NCBI GenBank assembly: GCA_009776435.1
Contig: WRNU01000003.1
Span: forward strand, 1 to 36,227
DNA length: 36,227 nucleotides
Origin: Betaproteobacteria bacterium
GTDB lineage: Bacteria > Pseudomonadota > Gammaproteobacteria > Burkholderiales > Rhodocyclaceae
Direction: 5' to 3'
Made by a program: the position numbers and the translations under genes. The notes under the pieces are model-generated. The model had not been told where the DNA came from and searched no databases. It worked only from the letters and a program-made list of their open reading frames with translations. Below, piece by piece: positions 1 to 8,041 of this stretch. Numbering within the stretch: the first letter of the stretch is position 1; each line of letters begins with the position of its first letter.

Positions 1-324
1 GCCACCGGCAAGCTCCTCGACAACAACAAATCCCCGTCGCGCCGTACCGGCGAACTCGACAACCGTGGCAGCCAGTTCTACCTGTCGCTCTACTGGGCCG
101 AATCGCTTGCCGCCCAGAACGAAGACAAGGAACTCGCCGAGCGTTTCGCTCCGCTTGCCAGGGCATTGGCGGCTGGCGAGCAGGACATCGTTGCCGAATT
201 CAAGGTCGTGCAGGGCAAGCCTGTCGATCTCGGGGGTTACTACCGCGTCGATGCTGGAAAATGCGACGCGATCATGCGATCCAGCAAGACTTTCAACGCG
301 GCGTTGGCGGTGTTGAGGGGCTGA
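1..324 (+). CDS. icd: NADP-dependent isocitrate dehydrogenase, monomeric type (3' end only)
   Basis: The reading frame is open from base 1 and ends in TGA at 322-324, giving the last 107 residues of a longer protein. The segment with LDNRGSQFYLSLYWAESLA is characteristic of the C-terminal part of the monomeric (about 740-residue) isocitrate dehydrogenase, which oxidatively decarboxylates isocitrate to 2-oxoglutarate with NADP+ in the TCA cycle. The monomeric form is unrelated in length to the common dimeric Icd. The catalytic domain lies off the left edge, so only the family call can be supported here. A long hairpin follows eleven bases after the stop. Confidence 0.85.
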   Translation, partial: ATGKLLDNNKSPSRRTGELDNRGSQFYLSLYWAESLAAQNEDKELAERFAPLARALAAGEQDIVAEFKVVQGKPVDLGGYYRVDAGKCDAIMRSSKTFNAALAVLRG

Positions 325-334
325 ATGGGGAAAG

Positions 335-370
335 TCGGGACAGACTGAGCAGAAGCTTAGTCTGTCCCGA
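335..370. repeat. 16-bp hairpin downstream of icd
   Basis: Bases 335-350 and 355-370 form an inverted repeat of 16 pairs (15 Watson-Crick and one G-U) around the four-base loop AGAA. The outer part of the stem reads TCGGGACAGACT. There is no T-run on either side, so it is not a standard intrinsic terminator. Its position between icd and a convergent remnant suggests a transcript 3'-end stabiliser or a dispersed palindrome. Confidence 0.6.
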
Positions 371-379
371 AAAGACGGG

Positions 380-541
380 TTACGACGCCATTTCTTTGAG
401 GCGCTTGCGCATCGTGTCGTTCACAAGCCTTTGCCAGCCGCGCCCGGTGGCCCGTAAGCCTTCGAGTACGTTTGGATCGAAGCGTATAGTGACCACCGGG
501 CCTTCGAAAATCGCCTCGCAACCAGGCCAGGAGCCAGACAT
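380..541 (-). pseudogene. BrnA/DUF4415-like antitoxin remnant
   Basis: Translation from the ATG at 541 down to TAA at 380-382 gives 53 residues whose second half, with VVTIRFDPNVLEGLRATGRG followed by WQRLVNDTMRKRL, resembles the DNA-binding C-terminus of BrnA-type (DUF4415) antitoxins. The usual N-terminal toxin-binding part is missing: upstream in frame the sequence runs into a palindromic repeat element at 597-667. No BrnT toxin gene is seen beside it. I read this as a decayed toxin-antitoxin fragment, though a short stand-alone DNA-binding peptide cannot be excluded. No convincing ribosome binding site precedes the ATG. Confidence 0.5.
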
Positions 542-596
542 GTGTGACGGGAGGCCAGTGGCGCATGGAGCCGACCACATAGGTGGCGAGAATGAC

Positions 597-667
597 GTAG
601 GGGCGCGATTTATCGCGCCCAATGAGCACGAGCGCAACGATTTGGGCGCGATAAATCGCGCCCCTAC
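597..667. repeat. REP-like element, 26-bp perfect inverted repeat
   Basis: Bases 597-622 and 642-667 are exact reverse complements, separated by 19 bases. Each arm starts at its outer end with GTAGGGGCGCG and is itself nearly palindromic (GGGCGCGAT / ATCGCGCCC), like a paired REP unit. A related smaller palindrome with the same GTAGGGGCG ends lies at 23339-23366. It separates the BrnA-like remnant from the Fic remnant. Confidence 0.75.
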
Positions 668-990
668 GAGTGTCCTGCCAAACCCCTCGTGACCGTCTCC
701 ACCACAGAGTGGGTGCGCTCTACCGTTATCTTGCTGATGGCCGGGCAAGCTTCCATGATTTCTTTTTTTGTGATTTTACCAATCTTGCTCTCAATGACTG
801 CCTTGATGCGGTCAGATCTGGGTAGGCCGCGATAACGCAGAAATTGAACCCTGTCCTCAAACTCGCTGTAGGCTTTTTGCAGAATACCGAGGCTGTAGCG
901 GATGAAAGGCAGATAATCGCTACGATTCTCGTGCCAGAGTACCGAGCTGTCCTGCAACGCCTCATAATAAGTATCCTTGCTGTTTTTTCC
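664..990 (-). pseudogene. C-terminal remnant of a Fic-family protein
   Basis: The minus-strand frame reads KDTYYEALQDSSVLWHE near 975, then FIRYSLGILQKAYSEFEDRV and a winged-helix-like stretch with KIGKITKKEIMEACPAISKI. This matches the C-terminal helical and winged-helix region that follows the Fic (AMPylation) domain in many Fic proteins. The Fic domain itself, with the HPFxxGNG motif, is absent. The end of the frame diverges after ITVERT and stops inside the palindromic repeat. The 5' end runs into the antisense of recC, so the gene was cut there. It is a non-functional fragment. Confidence 0.6.
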
Positions 991-1001
991 GTTTGCCTCC
1001 C

Positions 1002-4000
1002 GTGTTTTCCGTCTTTTTCTCCAACCGCTGTGAAAGTCTGCTGGATGCCCTGTTGGCGCGGCGGGAGGCTTGCCGCTTGCAGGGGCCGTTTGCGCGCTGG
1101 CAGGTGATCGTTCCGGGGAGCGCGCTCAGGCGGCGCATCGAACTGGCGATGGCGGATCGCTTCGGGATCGGCGCGGGGGTCGAATTCGACTATCTGGCGC
1201 AGTGGTTGTGGCGGAAGATCGGTTGCGTCGTGGAGGTTCCGGCGTCGTCGCCCTATGCTCCGGATGCGCTCGTCTGGCGGATTTTCGCCGCGTTGGAAGG
1301 CGATTGGCCGGGGAAACACGCGCGGCTGGCGCGTTACCTGGAAAGGGCGGATGCACGGCAGCGTTTTGAATTGGCTGGGCGGCTGGCGCGTCTGTTCGAT
1401 CATTATCTGTGCTATCGCCCGGTGTGGCTCGAAGGATGGGCCGGTGAAAAACCCACGTTCGTGTCGCGTGAGGGGACACATCGAGCGGATGAAGCCTGGC
1501 AGGCCGAGTTGTGGCGGCGCATCGCTCTTCATGATGAATCCGGGGCGTTTCAGTTGCCGTTCTTGCGTTTTCTGCGCCGCGTGGCGCGGATGGAGGATGC
1601 CGCGCTCGCGCGGCTCGATCTGCCTGCCGCCGTCGATGTTTTTTGCCTGCCGAGTCTGCCGCCGCTTTACCTGGAGACGTTGCGCGCGCTGGCGCGGGTG
1701 ATGGATGTGCAGTTGTACGTGCTCAATCCGTGCCGCGAATACTGGTTCGACATCGTCGATGCGCGTCGCCTGTCGTGGCTGGCACGGCGGCAGCGCAATC
1801 TTTTCCATGAGACGGGCAACCGGCTGCTGGCGGCCTGGGGCAAGCAGACGCAAACGCAGATCGAATCCCTGTTTGAAGGCGAAAATCCTGTGCTGGAGCG
1901 CGCGGAATTTACGCCGCATGCGGATTCTCATCTGTTGGCATGCCTGCAAAACGCTTTTCTCGATTTGCGGGAACTCGAAGCAGGCAGTATCCGCCTGGAT
2001 AAAGATGACCGCAGCATCGAACTGCATCTGTGCCACTCGCGTATCCGCGAACTGGAGGCGCTGCATGATCGCCTGTTGGGGCTGTTCGGGGAACGAGAGG
2101 GCTTGCGCCCGGATGAGGTCGTCGTTCTCATGCCCGATCTGGCCGCCTGCGCGCCGTTGATCGAGGCGGTATTCGGCACTGCGCCGCGAGAGCGGTTCAT
2201 TCCGTGGCGCATCACGGGTCAGAGGCGGACGGAGGAGAATCCGGTTGCGCGCGCGCTCGACGATCTGCTGGCCCTGGCAGCGGGCAATGCGCCCGCAAGC
2301 CGGGTGTTCGACCTGCTGCGACAACCGTTGGTGGCGGCGCATTTTGGGTTGGCCGAATCAGAACTGGAACAGGTGCGTGACTGGATGCGCGAGGCGGGCA
2401 TCCGTTGGGGGCTGGATTCGGAACAGGCGCGTACCGTCGGCGCGCGCGGCGAGCATACCGTGGAGGCCGGACTCGCCCGTCTGTTCCTGTCCTGGGCGGC
2501 GGGAGACGTGGCCGGACGCGCGCTTTTCGCCGGACAGACCGGCATCCGTCACGCGCCGCAAGGCAGCGCAGGGATGGCGCTGGGCGCGTTCTGGCATTAC
2601 GCCCGCGCTCTGCATCGCTTGCGGGGCGAATTGCTGAAGGCGCGCGACGCCGAGGGCTGGCGAGCCGTGTTGCTGGCTTCGCTCACGGCCTTGATGGGAG
2701 AGCCGCCGAAGCACGCCGACGAGATGCGCGCCGTGCGTGAAACGATCAACGCGCTGGCCGACGATATGGCCGCTGCCGGTCTCGGTGGGCAGGAAACCGG
2801 CGGCGCGTTGCCGCTCGATGTCGTGCATCCAGCGCTACTCGAACGGCTCGATGAGACCCTGCACGGTAGCGTGCCCGGCGGTGCGGTGACGTTCAGCGCC
2901 CTGTCGGCCCTGCGTGGTTTGCCGTACCGGGTGGTGTGCGTCATCGGACTGGACAGCGATGCCTTTCCCGCCCGCGAGCGCGCGGACGAGTTCGATCTCA
3001 TGGCGGCCTTTCCGCAGAATGGCGACCGCCAGCGTCGGGACGACGAGCGAAATCTTTTTCTCGATGCCGTACTGGCTGCGCGCGATGTGCTGCATTTGTC
3101 CTGTGTCGGGCGTAGCGCGCGGGACAATGCCGAATTGCTTCCCTCCGTGCTGGTCGACGAACTGCTCGATGTGCTTGCCGCCGCCTGCGCCGAAGAACCG
3201 GGGCAGCCGGATTCGATTGCCGAGGCCCGCGCCCGGCTGATCGTGGAGCATCCGCTGCAATCCTTTTCAGCCGAGTATTTCGTGACGGAAGGGAAAAGGG
3301 ATCATCGCCTCGAGAGTTTTCGCGGCGAATTCGCCCGCGCGCTCGATGAGCGTTTTCGCCAACAGCGCGTGGGAAGAAAGCGCGTGGAGACCAATTCTTC
3401 TGAAGACGACGACGATCATGTCGAAGAAGACAGTGGCGGCAGGCCGTTTTTCACCTCTCCCCTGCCGCCGCCGGGTGAAGAGTGGCGTTGCGTCGATCTC
3501 ACCCAACTCAAGCGTTTTTTCAGCAATCCCTGTCGTTTTCTGCTGCGCGAACGTTTGGGACTCGATCTTCCGGAGAGTGAAGAAGATCTCGCCGATGTCG
3601 AATCGTTCGTTCCGGACTGGCAGACAAACCGCACGCTCGTGGCGCGTTTGTTGCCCGTCCTACTGGAAGAGGGGGAGAAAGGGGACGCTTCGATCGCGGA
3701 TGATGCGCTTTTTTCCCTTGCCCGCGCGGGGGGTGAATACCCAGTCGGGAGGCTGGGGGAGGGGGCGTTGCGCCGCGAACTGGTTTCTCTGCGCGGTTTC
3801 GCCGAGCGGGTGAACGCGGCGCGCGCTTTGCCCCGCTGTCCGGTGCATACCGTGAGACTTGAACACGTGCTCCGTTTCAACGGTGAGCATGAAGCCGAAA
3901 CCTGGGAACTGCGGGCCGCCTTCGGTGCGTTGCGCGCAACGGGACTCGTTGCCTTTCGTTACGATGACGTTCGCGCCAGCGATGTGCTTGCAGCCTGGTT

Positions 4001-4409
4001 CGACCATCTGACGCTCTGCGCCGCGCCGTCGCCGGGGGTGGAGTGCCGGACTCGCGGTTTGTCGCGCGAAGGCGGATTCGTGCTGCATCCCTTGCCCGCT
4101 GCCGATGCGCACGCGCAACTCGGAAAATTGCTGGCGCTCTACCGTGCGGGACTGCGTGAGCCGCTACGTTTTTTCCCGAAGTCGGCCTGGGAATATGCCC
4201 GTATCCGCGCCCGAGAGGGCAACGAAGACAGGGCCCTCAAGGAAGCCTTCAAGAAATGGAACGAGGGCGACTTTCCCGAAAGGAAACACGCCGCCTACCG
4301 GCTGGCCCTGCGCGGCATGCGCATGGAAGAAGCCTTCGATGACGTGTTCCGGGAAAACGCCGAAATCGTGTTCGGCGCGTTGTGGCAGGTGTTCGAGGAT
4401 TGTCGTTAG
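1002..4409 (+). CDS. recC: RecC, exodeoxyribonuclease V gamma subunit
   Basis: RecC is the non-catalytic subunit of RecBCD that splits the DNA strands and recognises Chi during double-strand break repair. The product is about 1135 residues, normal for the family. The N-terminus VFSVFFSNRCESLLDALL and the segment VEFDYLAQWLWRKIG match RecC; the C-terminus FFPKSAWEYARIRAREGNED matches the inactive nuclease-like domain. The GTG at 1002 aligns best with other RecC starts; a TTG at 993 is the alternative. Neither has a visible Shine-Dalgarno sequence, and the bases just upstream belong to a Fic remnant. The expected recB and recD do not follow: the next 450 bp are non-coding and then a chemoreceptor begins. 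The frame itself is intact. Confidence 0.85.
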   Translation: MFSVFFSNRCESLLDALLARREACRLQGPFARWQVIVPGSALRRRIELAMADRFGIGAGVEFDYLAQWLWRKIGCVVEVPASSPYAPDALVWRIFAALEGDWPGKHARLARYLERADARQRFELAGRLARLFDHYLCYRPVWLEGWAGEKPTFVSREGTHRADEAWQAELWRRIALHDESGAFQLPFLRFLRRVARMEDAALARLDLPAAVDVFCLPSLPPLYLETLRALARVMDVQLYVLNPCREYWFDIVDARRLSWLARRQRNLFHETGNRLLAAWGKQTQTQIESLFEGENPVLERAEFTPHADSHLLACLQNAFLDLRELEAGSIRLDKDDRSIELHLCHSRIRELEALHDRLLGLFGEREGLRPDEVVVLMPDLAACAPLIEAVFGTAPRERFIPWRITGQRRTEENPVARALDDLLALAAGNAPASRVFDLLRQPLVAAHFGLAESELEQVRDWMREAGIRWGLDSEQARTVGARGEHTVEAGLARLFLSWAAGDVAGRALFAGQTGIRHAPQGSAGMALGAFWHYARALHRLRGELLKARDAEGWRAVLLASLTALMGEPPKHADEMRAVRETINALADDMAAAGLGGQETGGALPLDVVHPALLERLDETLHGSVPGGAVTFSALSALRGLPYRVVCVIGLDSDAFPARERADEFDLMAAFPQNGDRQRRDDERNLFLDAVLAARDVLHLSCVGRSARDNAELLPSVLVDELLDVLAAACAEEPGQPDSIAEARARLIVEHPLQSFSAEYFVTEGKRDHRLESFRGEFARALDERFRQQRVGRKRVETNSSEDDDDHVEEDSGGRPFFTSPLPPPGEEWRCVDLTQLKRFFSNPCRFLLRERLGLDLPESEEDLADVESFVPDWQTNRTLVARLLPVLLEEGEKGDASIADDALFSLARAGGEYPVGRLGEGALRRELVSLRGFAERVNAARALPRCPVHTVRLEHVLRFNGEHEAETWELRAAFGALRATGLVAFRYDDVRASDVLAAWFDHLTLCAAPSPGVECRTRGLSREGGFVLHPLPAADAHAQLGKLLALYRAGLREPLRFFPKSAWEYARIRAREGNEDRALKEAFKKWNEGDFPERKHAAYRLALRGMRMEEAFDDVFRENAEIVFGALWQVFEDCR

Positions 4410-4550
4410 GGCGGTTTACCAACACTGGTTCAGTCCTTCTGATTCCATTATAATCATCTGATTTTATTATATATTTATATTCATAATGATTTTTGCAAAT
4501 ACATTTCAACAAATCTATATGGCATTTTTTGAGAGTGCCACATAAAAACC
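4410..4550. other. AT-rich non-coding segment
   Basis: Most of this stretch, especially about 4440-4520, is strongly AT-rich, with runs such as TTTTATTATATATTTATATT, against a background near 60% GC. No reading frame of note lies in it. A weak hairpin (TGGCA at 4520-4524 with TGCCA at 4536-4540) is the only structure seen. It could be a promoter-proximal AT tract for the candidate RNA downstream, or a scar of foreign DNA. Confidence 0.5.
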
Positions 4551-4580
4551 TTGCGCTTAATGTGGGTTTAGGCCCATAAT
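4551..4580 (+). promoter_or_regulatory. Candidate sigma70 promoter for a small RNA
   Basis: A -35-like TTGCGC at 4551-4556 is followed after 18 bases by a good -10 hexamer CATAAT at 4575-4580. The region just upstream is extremely AT-rich, like an UP element. The -35 matches consensus at only three of six positions, so this is tentative. Confidence 0.3.
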
Positions 4581-4586
4581 TCGCGC

Positions 4587-4687
4587 CGGTTTGATTGCGC
4601 ATGGTGCGTGGTCAATAGTGGTGTCTCCTCCACCCTCATCTTTGGTGTGGATTTAACGCAGTCCGGACACGGACTGCGTTTTTTTTT
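4587..4687 (+). ncRNA. Candidate ~100-nt small RNA
   Basis: Between a possible -10 box (4575-4580) and a strong intrinsic terminator (4655-4687) lie about 70 non-coding bases with local structure. GTGG at 4618-4621 can pair with CCAC at 4630-4633, leaving TGTCTCCT in the loop; this contains TCTCCT, complementary to an AGGAGA Shine-Dalgarno sequence. An upstream pairing of GCGCA with TGCGT around ATGG/GTGG is also possible. A pyrimidine-rich loop that pairs with ribosome binding sites is a known feature of some regulatory RNAs; its function here is inference. The alternative is an mRNA leader or the trailer of recC. Confidence 0.35.
4655..4687 (+). terminator. Strong rho-independent terminator
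   Basis: An 11-bp perfect stem (AACGCAGTCCG at 4655-4665 with CGGACTGCGTT at 4670-4680) around the loop GACA runs directly into nine T residues (4679-4687). It ends plus-strand transcription before the chemoreceptor gene at 4863. It lies 246 bases beyond the recC stop, so it probably serves a separate transcript. Confidence 0.85.
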
Positions 4688-4744
4688 GGCGTTCGACAGA
4701 GTGCGCTCGCCGATGGATGATCTGACTTGACCCTGGCATAAGTA

Positions 4745-4767
4745 GTTTCCGCAACCAGAGCGGAAAC
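4745..4767 (+). other. Hairpin in the leader of the chemoreceptor gene
   Basis: GTTTCCGC at 4745-4752 pairs with GCGGAAAC at 4760-4767 around a seven-base loop, followed after five bases by TTTTT (4773-4777). It lies about 95 bases before the start codon at 4863 and could be a weak terminator or an attenuator-like leader structure. No known riboswitch motif was recognised. Confidence 0.4.
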
Positions 4768-4862
4768 GGGGATTTTTCACATTACAAAAACTCTGTTTCG
4801 GACATCGTTCATGCGTCGCTTTATCGGAACTGTCTTGTCGGACGTTCCTTTTGGAGTACGTT

Positions 4863-6521
4863 ATGTTTAGTAATTTCAAGGTTGGCAGCAGGCTCTTTTT
4901 TCTCACTGCGTTTGCTTCGATAGTTACCGTCGTCGTCGCACTGTTCGGAATGTTCGGCATGGCAAGGATGTCGAACAGCATGGACGACATGTACAACAGC
5001 AGGGCCGTGGCATTGGCCCAACTCGGCAAGATCAACACCAGGGTCGGCGCGCTGACTGCCGATATTTTCCGCGCCTTGCAGCACAACCCCGACTCGGAAA
5101 TCAACAGGATCCACAGCAGCCACACGGTTGTGGAGCACCTGGAATCGGTTGAAAGGGAACTCAAGGAGGTCGATGCGGCATGGGCGCTCTATACCGCTAC
5201 CCCTATGGAGGGCGAAGAAAAGGAACTGGCGGCCCGGTTCAGTGAAAGCTATGCCCGATTCGTCAAGGAGGTCATTCGCCCCGCCATCAGTTCATTGCGC
5301 GCCAACGATTTTTCCTATGCCGTCCATGAACATTTCATTCGAGGATACCGTGAGTTGGGGGTGCCTGTGGAAAGAATCGCCGGTGATTTGACCGATATGA
5401 ATGGCGTGCTTGCCACGGAGAGTTTCAAGCAGGCGGGGGACGCCTATCGATCATCACGCGCAAACATGCTGATCGCTTTTGCCGTCGGCCTCTTGATCAG
5501 CGCGTTCATTGCCTGGAAGATCATTCGTACCATCGTTGCCCCGTTGTCGGGCTTGCAGACGGCAATGGTCGAAATCGAACGGAGCGGCGACTTCACCCGG
5601 CGCGTAGAGGTTTCCGGTTCCGACGAGGTCGGTCAAACTGCGAAATCGTACAATCATTTGCTGGTCGTGTTGCAGAAAGCCCTGGGCGAAATTCTTGAAC
5701 ATACGACCCGTCTCGACGCGGCAGCGACCGAACTCGCCGTTACCGCGCGGCATGCCGCCCATGGCTCGGCGACGACCAGCGAGACATCCTCGGCGATGGC
5801 CACCTCGGTCGAGGAGATGACCGTCAGCGTCACCCACATCAGCGAAAACGCGCAGGAGACCTCCGAAATCACGCAACAAACCGGCGAACTCTCGCAACAG
5901 GGCGGCGAGGTCATCCGTCAGACCGTCATCGAAATGCGCGCCATGGCCGAAGCCGTGCGCAAGTCTTCCGAGAGCATCACGGAACTGGGCCATCAGTCCG
6001 AACAGATCTCCAGCATCGTGCAGGTGATCAAGGATGTTGCCGATCAGACCAATCTTCTGGCGCTGAATGCGGCGATCGAAGCGGCGCGTGCCGGAGAACA
6101 GGGACGCGGGTTTGCCGTCGTTGCCGACGAAGTAAGAAAACTCGCCGAACGCACCACCAGCGCCACTGGCGAGATCGGCGCAAAAATCGCCGCCATCCAG
6201 GACAGTTCGCATTTGGCGGTGGCCGCGATGAGCAGCGCCGCCGGGCGGGTCGAATCCGGCGTTGAACTGGCCGATCGGGCCGGAGAGGCCATCACGAATA
6301 TCCAGCAGGGCGCCAAACTGGTGCAGACGCACGTCGGCGACATCACCTCGGTTCTGGCCGAGCAGGGTGTTGCCAGCCATGCGATTTCGCAGCAGGTCGA
6401 GCGCGTTGCTCAGGCTGCGGAGGAAAGCAGCGCCGCAGCGCGCAGTTCTTCCGATGCGGCGTCGAACATCGAACAACTGGCGCGGGCGATGCGCGACGTG
6501 GTGGCAAAGTTCAAAGTCTGA
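4863..6521 (+). CDS. Methyl-accepting chemotaxis protein
   Basis: A transmembrane chemoreceptor of 552 residues that would control the CheA kinase. TM1 is at about residues 11-33, a periplasmic four-helix-bundle type sensor follows to about 200, TM2 is at about 201-224, then a HAMP domain and the cytoplasmic signalling hairpin. The tip reads [20 protein letters not shown] and then [18 protein letters not shown], the near-invariant MCP core (about 394-430). The C-terminus ends in KFKV with no CheR-binding pentapeptide. ATG 4863 is chosen because GGAG sits at 4853-4856; an in-frame TTG at 4851 lacks spacing. The ligand cannot be predicted. The gene ends seven bases from the convergent peptidase gene. 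Confidence 0.93.
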   Translation: MFSNFKVGSRLFFLTAFASIVTVVVALFGMFGMARMSNSMDDMYNSRAVALAQLGKINTRVGALTADIFRALQHNPDSEINRIHSSHTVVEHLESVERELKEVDAAWALYTATPMEGEEKELAARFSESYARFVKEVIRPAISSLRANDFSYAVHEHFIRGYRELGVPVERIAGDLTDMNGVLATESFKQAGDAYRSSRANMLIAFAVGLLISAFIAWKIIRTIVAPLSGLQTAMVEIERSGDFTRRVEVSGSDEVGQTAKSYNHLLVVLQKALGEILEHTTRLDAAATELAVTARHAAHGSATTSETSSAMATSVEEMTVSVTHISENAQETSEITQQTGELSQQGGEVIRQTVIEMRAMAEAVRKSSESITELGHQSEQISSIVQVIKDVADQTNLLALNAAIEAARAGEQGRGFAVVADEVRKLAERTTSATGEIGAKIAAIQDSSHLAVAAMSSAAGRVESGVELADRAGEAITNIQQGAKLVQTHVGDITSVLAEQGVASHAISQQVERVAQAAEESSAAARSSSDAASNIEQLARAMRDVVAKFKV

Positions 6522-6528
6522 ACCCGCT

Positions 6529-8022
6529 TTAATTTCCCCGTCCCGGCTCCCGCGCGAACCATTCCAGTTGGGCGTGCAGGGATTCGCCTCCGGCAATCTG
6601 AGGGTTGGACGAGGTGATGCCGTCGGCCGCTTCGCGGGCGGCAATAGTGGCCTTGGCGCGTTCGAACGCTTCGGTGAATGAGCGGGTTTCGCGCAACGCT
6701 TCGTCGAAATAGGCGCGGCCAAAGTCGGTCAGATCGTTCGTGTCGTTGCAGCCGAAAGAATTGCGGTCGGCATCGGCGGCAGTGATGACCAGGGTGTCGG
6801 GATCGGCGAGCCTGGGGATGAAGCCGCCGGAATAGCAGGCCGAAACCACCACCACCCGGCGTTTGATACCGGCTTCGTCGAGCGCCGTGCGCAGCATCTC
6901 CGGGGTGATGTCGGAGAAACCGAACGGCGAAAACTTGATGGAAAAACGGTGATCGGCTGAACCGTGCGAGGTCAGGAACAGGAAAAGCAGGTCTTCTTCT
7001 CCGTTCATCTGCTCGCCGATGCGACGTAGCGCCCTCGAGAGCGATTCATGGTTGGCAAACGGGAGCCTCCGGGCCGTGGCCGGGTTGTTGACCAGGATCA
7101 TGGTGTGGCCGGCGGTGGCGTAACGATCCCTGAACAGTTGCTCGACAGTGATGGTCTCGCGCATGAATACGCCTTCTTCGTCGCCTGCGAAGCCGAGGAA
7201 AAAGATTTCCGGCACGCCGGGTTTTCCGGTCTCGATCCTGGCCAGATGCTCATCGAGGAGGCGAGACTGGCCGTAGAACACTTCTTCGTCGATGGCGAGT
7301 CCGCCGGTCTCTTTGGTGTATGTCAGGGGGGCGTCCGTGTCGACTTGCCAGAGCGCCAGCGGGTTGGCGCTGGTGAAGACGGCGAACAGGGCCGACAGGG
7401 TAAACGGTACACACAGGATGCGCTGCCAGCCGCGCCCGATATGGGCGATGTACCGTGCGCCAGCCAGTGCCAGCCAGATGTGGGGCAGCGCGGAAATGAA
7501 GTATGCAAACCATGGAGCAAGACTGATGTCGCCTAAATGCCAATCGCCTGGCAGTGACGTATCCGAATCCGGGTATGTGTAGCGGGAATGGTAGAAAAAC
7601 GCCAGATTGGTGATGACCGACACTAACTTTGCGCCGATGAATCCAGCCAGCGGCACTATGAGCAGCAGCAGGGTAAATACCAGCCAGACGGCTTCTCCGT
7701 CCTGTCGCCTGTCCATCCACTTCAGCAAACCGGCGAAGAGGGCGACGGCAGCAAACGGAACGGATGCCGTGCCGACAAACGTTGCGCCTTCGATGATCGC
7801 GCCGTCCTCCCAGCCGTTCAGAGCGATGGAAAGAATGATCGAGATCAGGCAATAGAACAGGACGAGCCAGGGAAGCTTGGCGATGTTCGGACTGAAACTG
7901 CCCGGTTCGGGACGGCGCAGGGTCAGGACGCGGCCAAGCTGGCGCAGGTCGGTAAGCAGGCTGGAATGCAGGATGGCTTCGGAAACAGGCATGTGAGTTT
8001 CTGTAAAGATTTGCGCCGACAC
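6529..8022 (-). CDS. Membrane-anchored C13-family (legumain/caspase-like) cysteine peptidase
   Basis: The 497-residue product has about five transmembrane segments in its first half (about residues 50-70, 79-100, 112-144, 168-192 and 202-224). A soluble domain follows, with the C13 peptidase dyad visible as LFLTSHGSADH (His353) and VVVVSACYSGGFIP... beginning near 391 (Cys396). The fold is shared by legumain, the GPI transamidase subunit GPI8 and caspases. Bacterial members of this membrane type have no established substrate. GTG 8022 gives the longest form; ATG at 7992 is an alternative and neither has a strong Shine-Dalgarno. It lies 19 bases downstream of the DNA glycosylase gene and is probably co-transcribed with it. 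Confidence 0.8.
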   Translation of the reverse strand: MSAQIFTETHMPVSEAILHSSLLTDLRQLGRVLTLRRPEPGSFSPNIAKLPWLVLFYCLISIILSIALNGWEDGAIIEGATFVGTASVPFAAVALFAGLLKWMDRRQDGEAVWLVFTLLLLIVPLAGFIGAKLVSVITNLAFFYHSRYTYPDSDTSLPGDWHLGDISLAPWFAYFISALPHIWLALAGARYIAHIGRGWQRILCVPFTLSALFAVFTSANPLALWQVDTDAPLTYTKETGGLAIDEEVFYGQSRLLDEHLARIETGKPGVPEIFFLGFAGDEEGVFMRETITVEQLFRDRYATAGHTMILVNNPATARRLPFANHESLSRALRRIGEQMNGEEDLLFLFLTSHGSADHRFSIKFSPFGFSDITPEMLRTALDEAGIKRRVVVVSACYSGGFIPRLADPDTLVITAADADRNSFGCNDTNDLTDFGRAYFDEALRETRSFTEAFERAKATIAAREAADGITSSNPQIAGGESLHAQLEWFAREPGRGN

Positions 8023-8041
8023 AATCTCGGACGCGGAGGCT

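Noticed and set aside
380-748. A 122-codon minus-strand frame extending the BrnA-like remnant upstream
   Set aside because: The extra N-terminal part translates the palindromic repeat and antisense of the Fic remnant, so it is not antitoxin sequence.
726-2342. Long minus-strand frame opposite recC
   Set aside because: It is an antisense shadow produced by high GC at third positions of recC; the protein is low-complexity Arg/Gln-rich and matches nothing.
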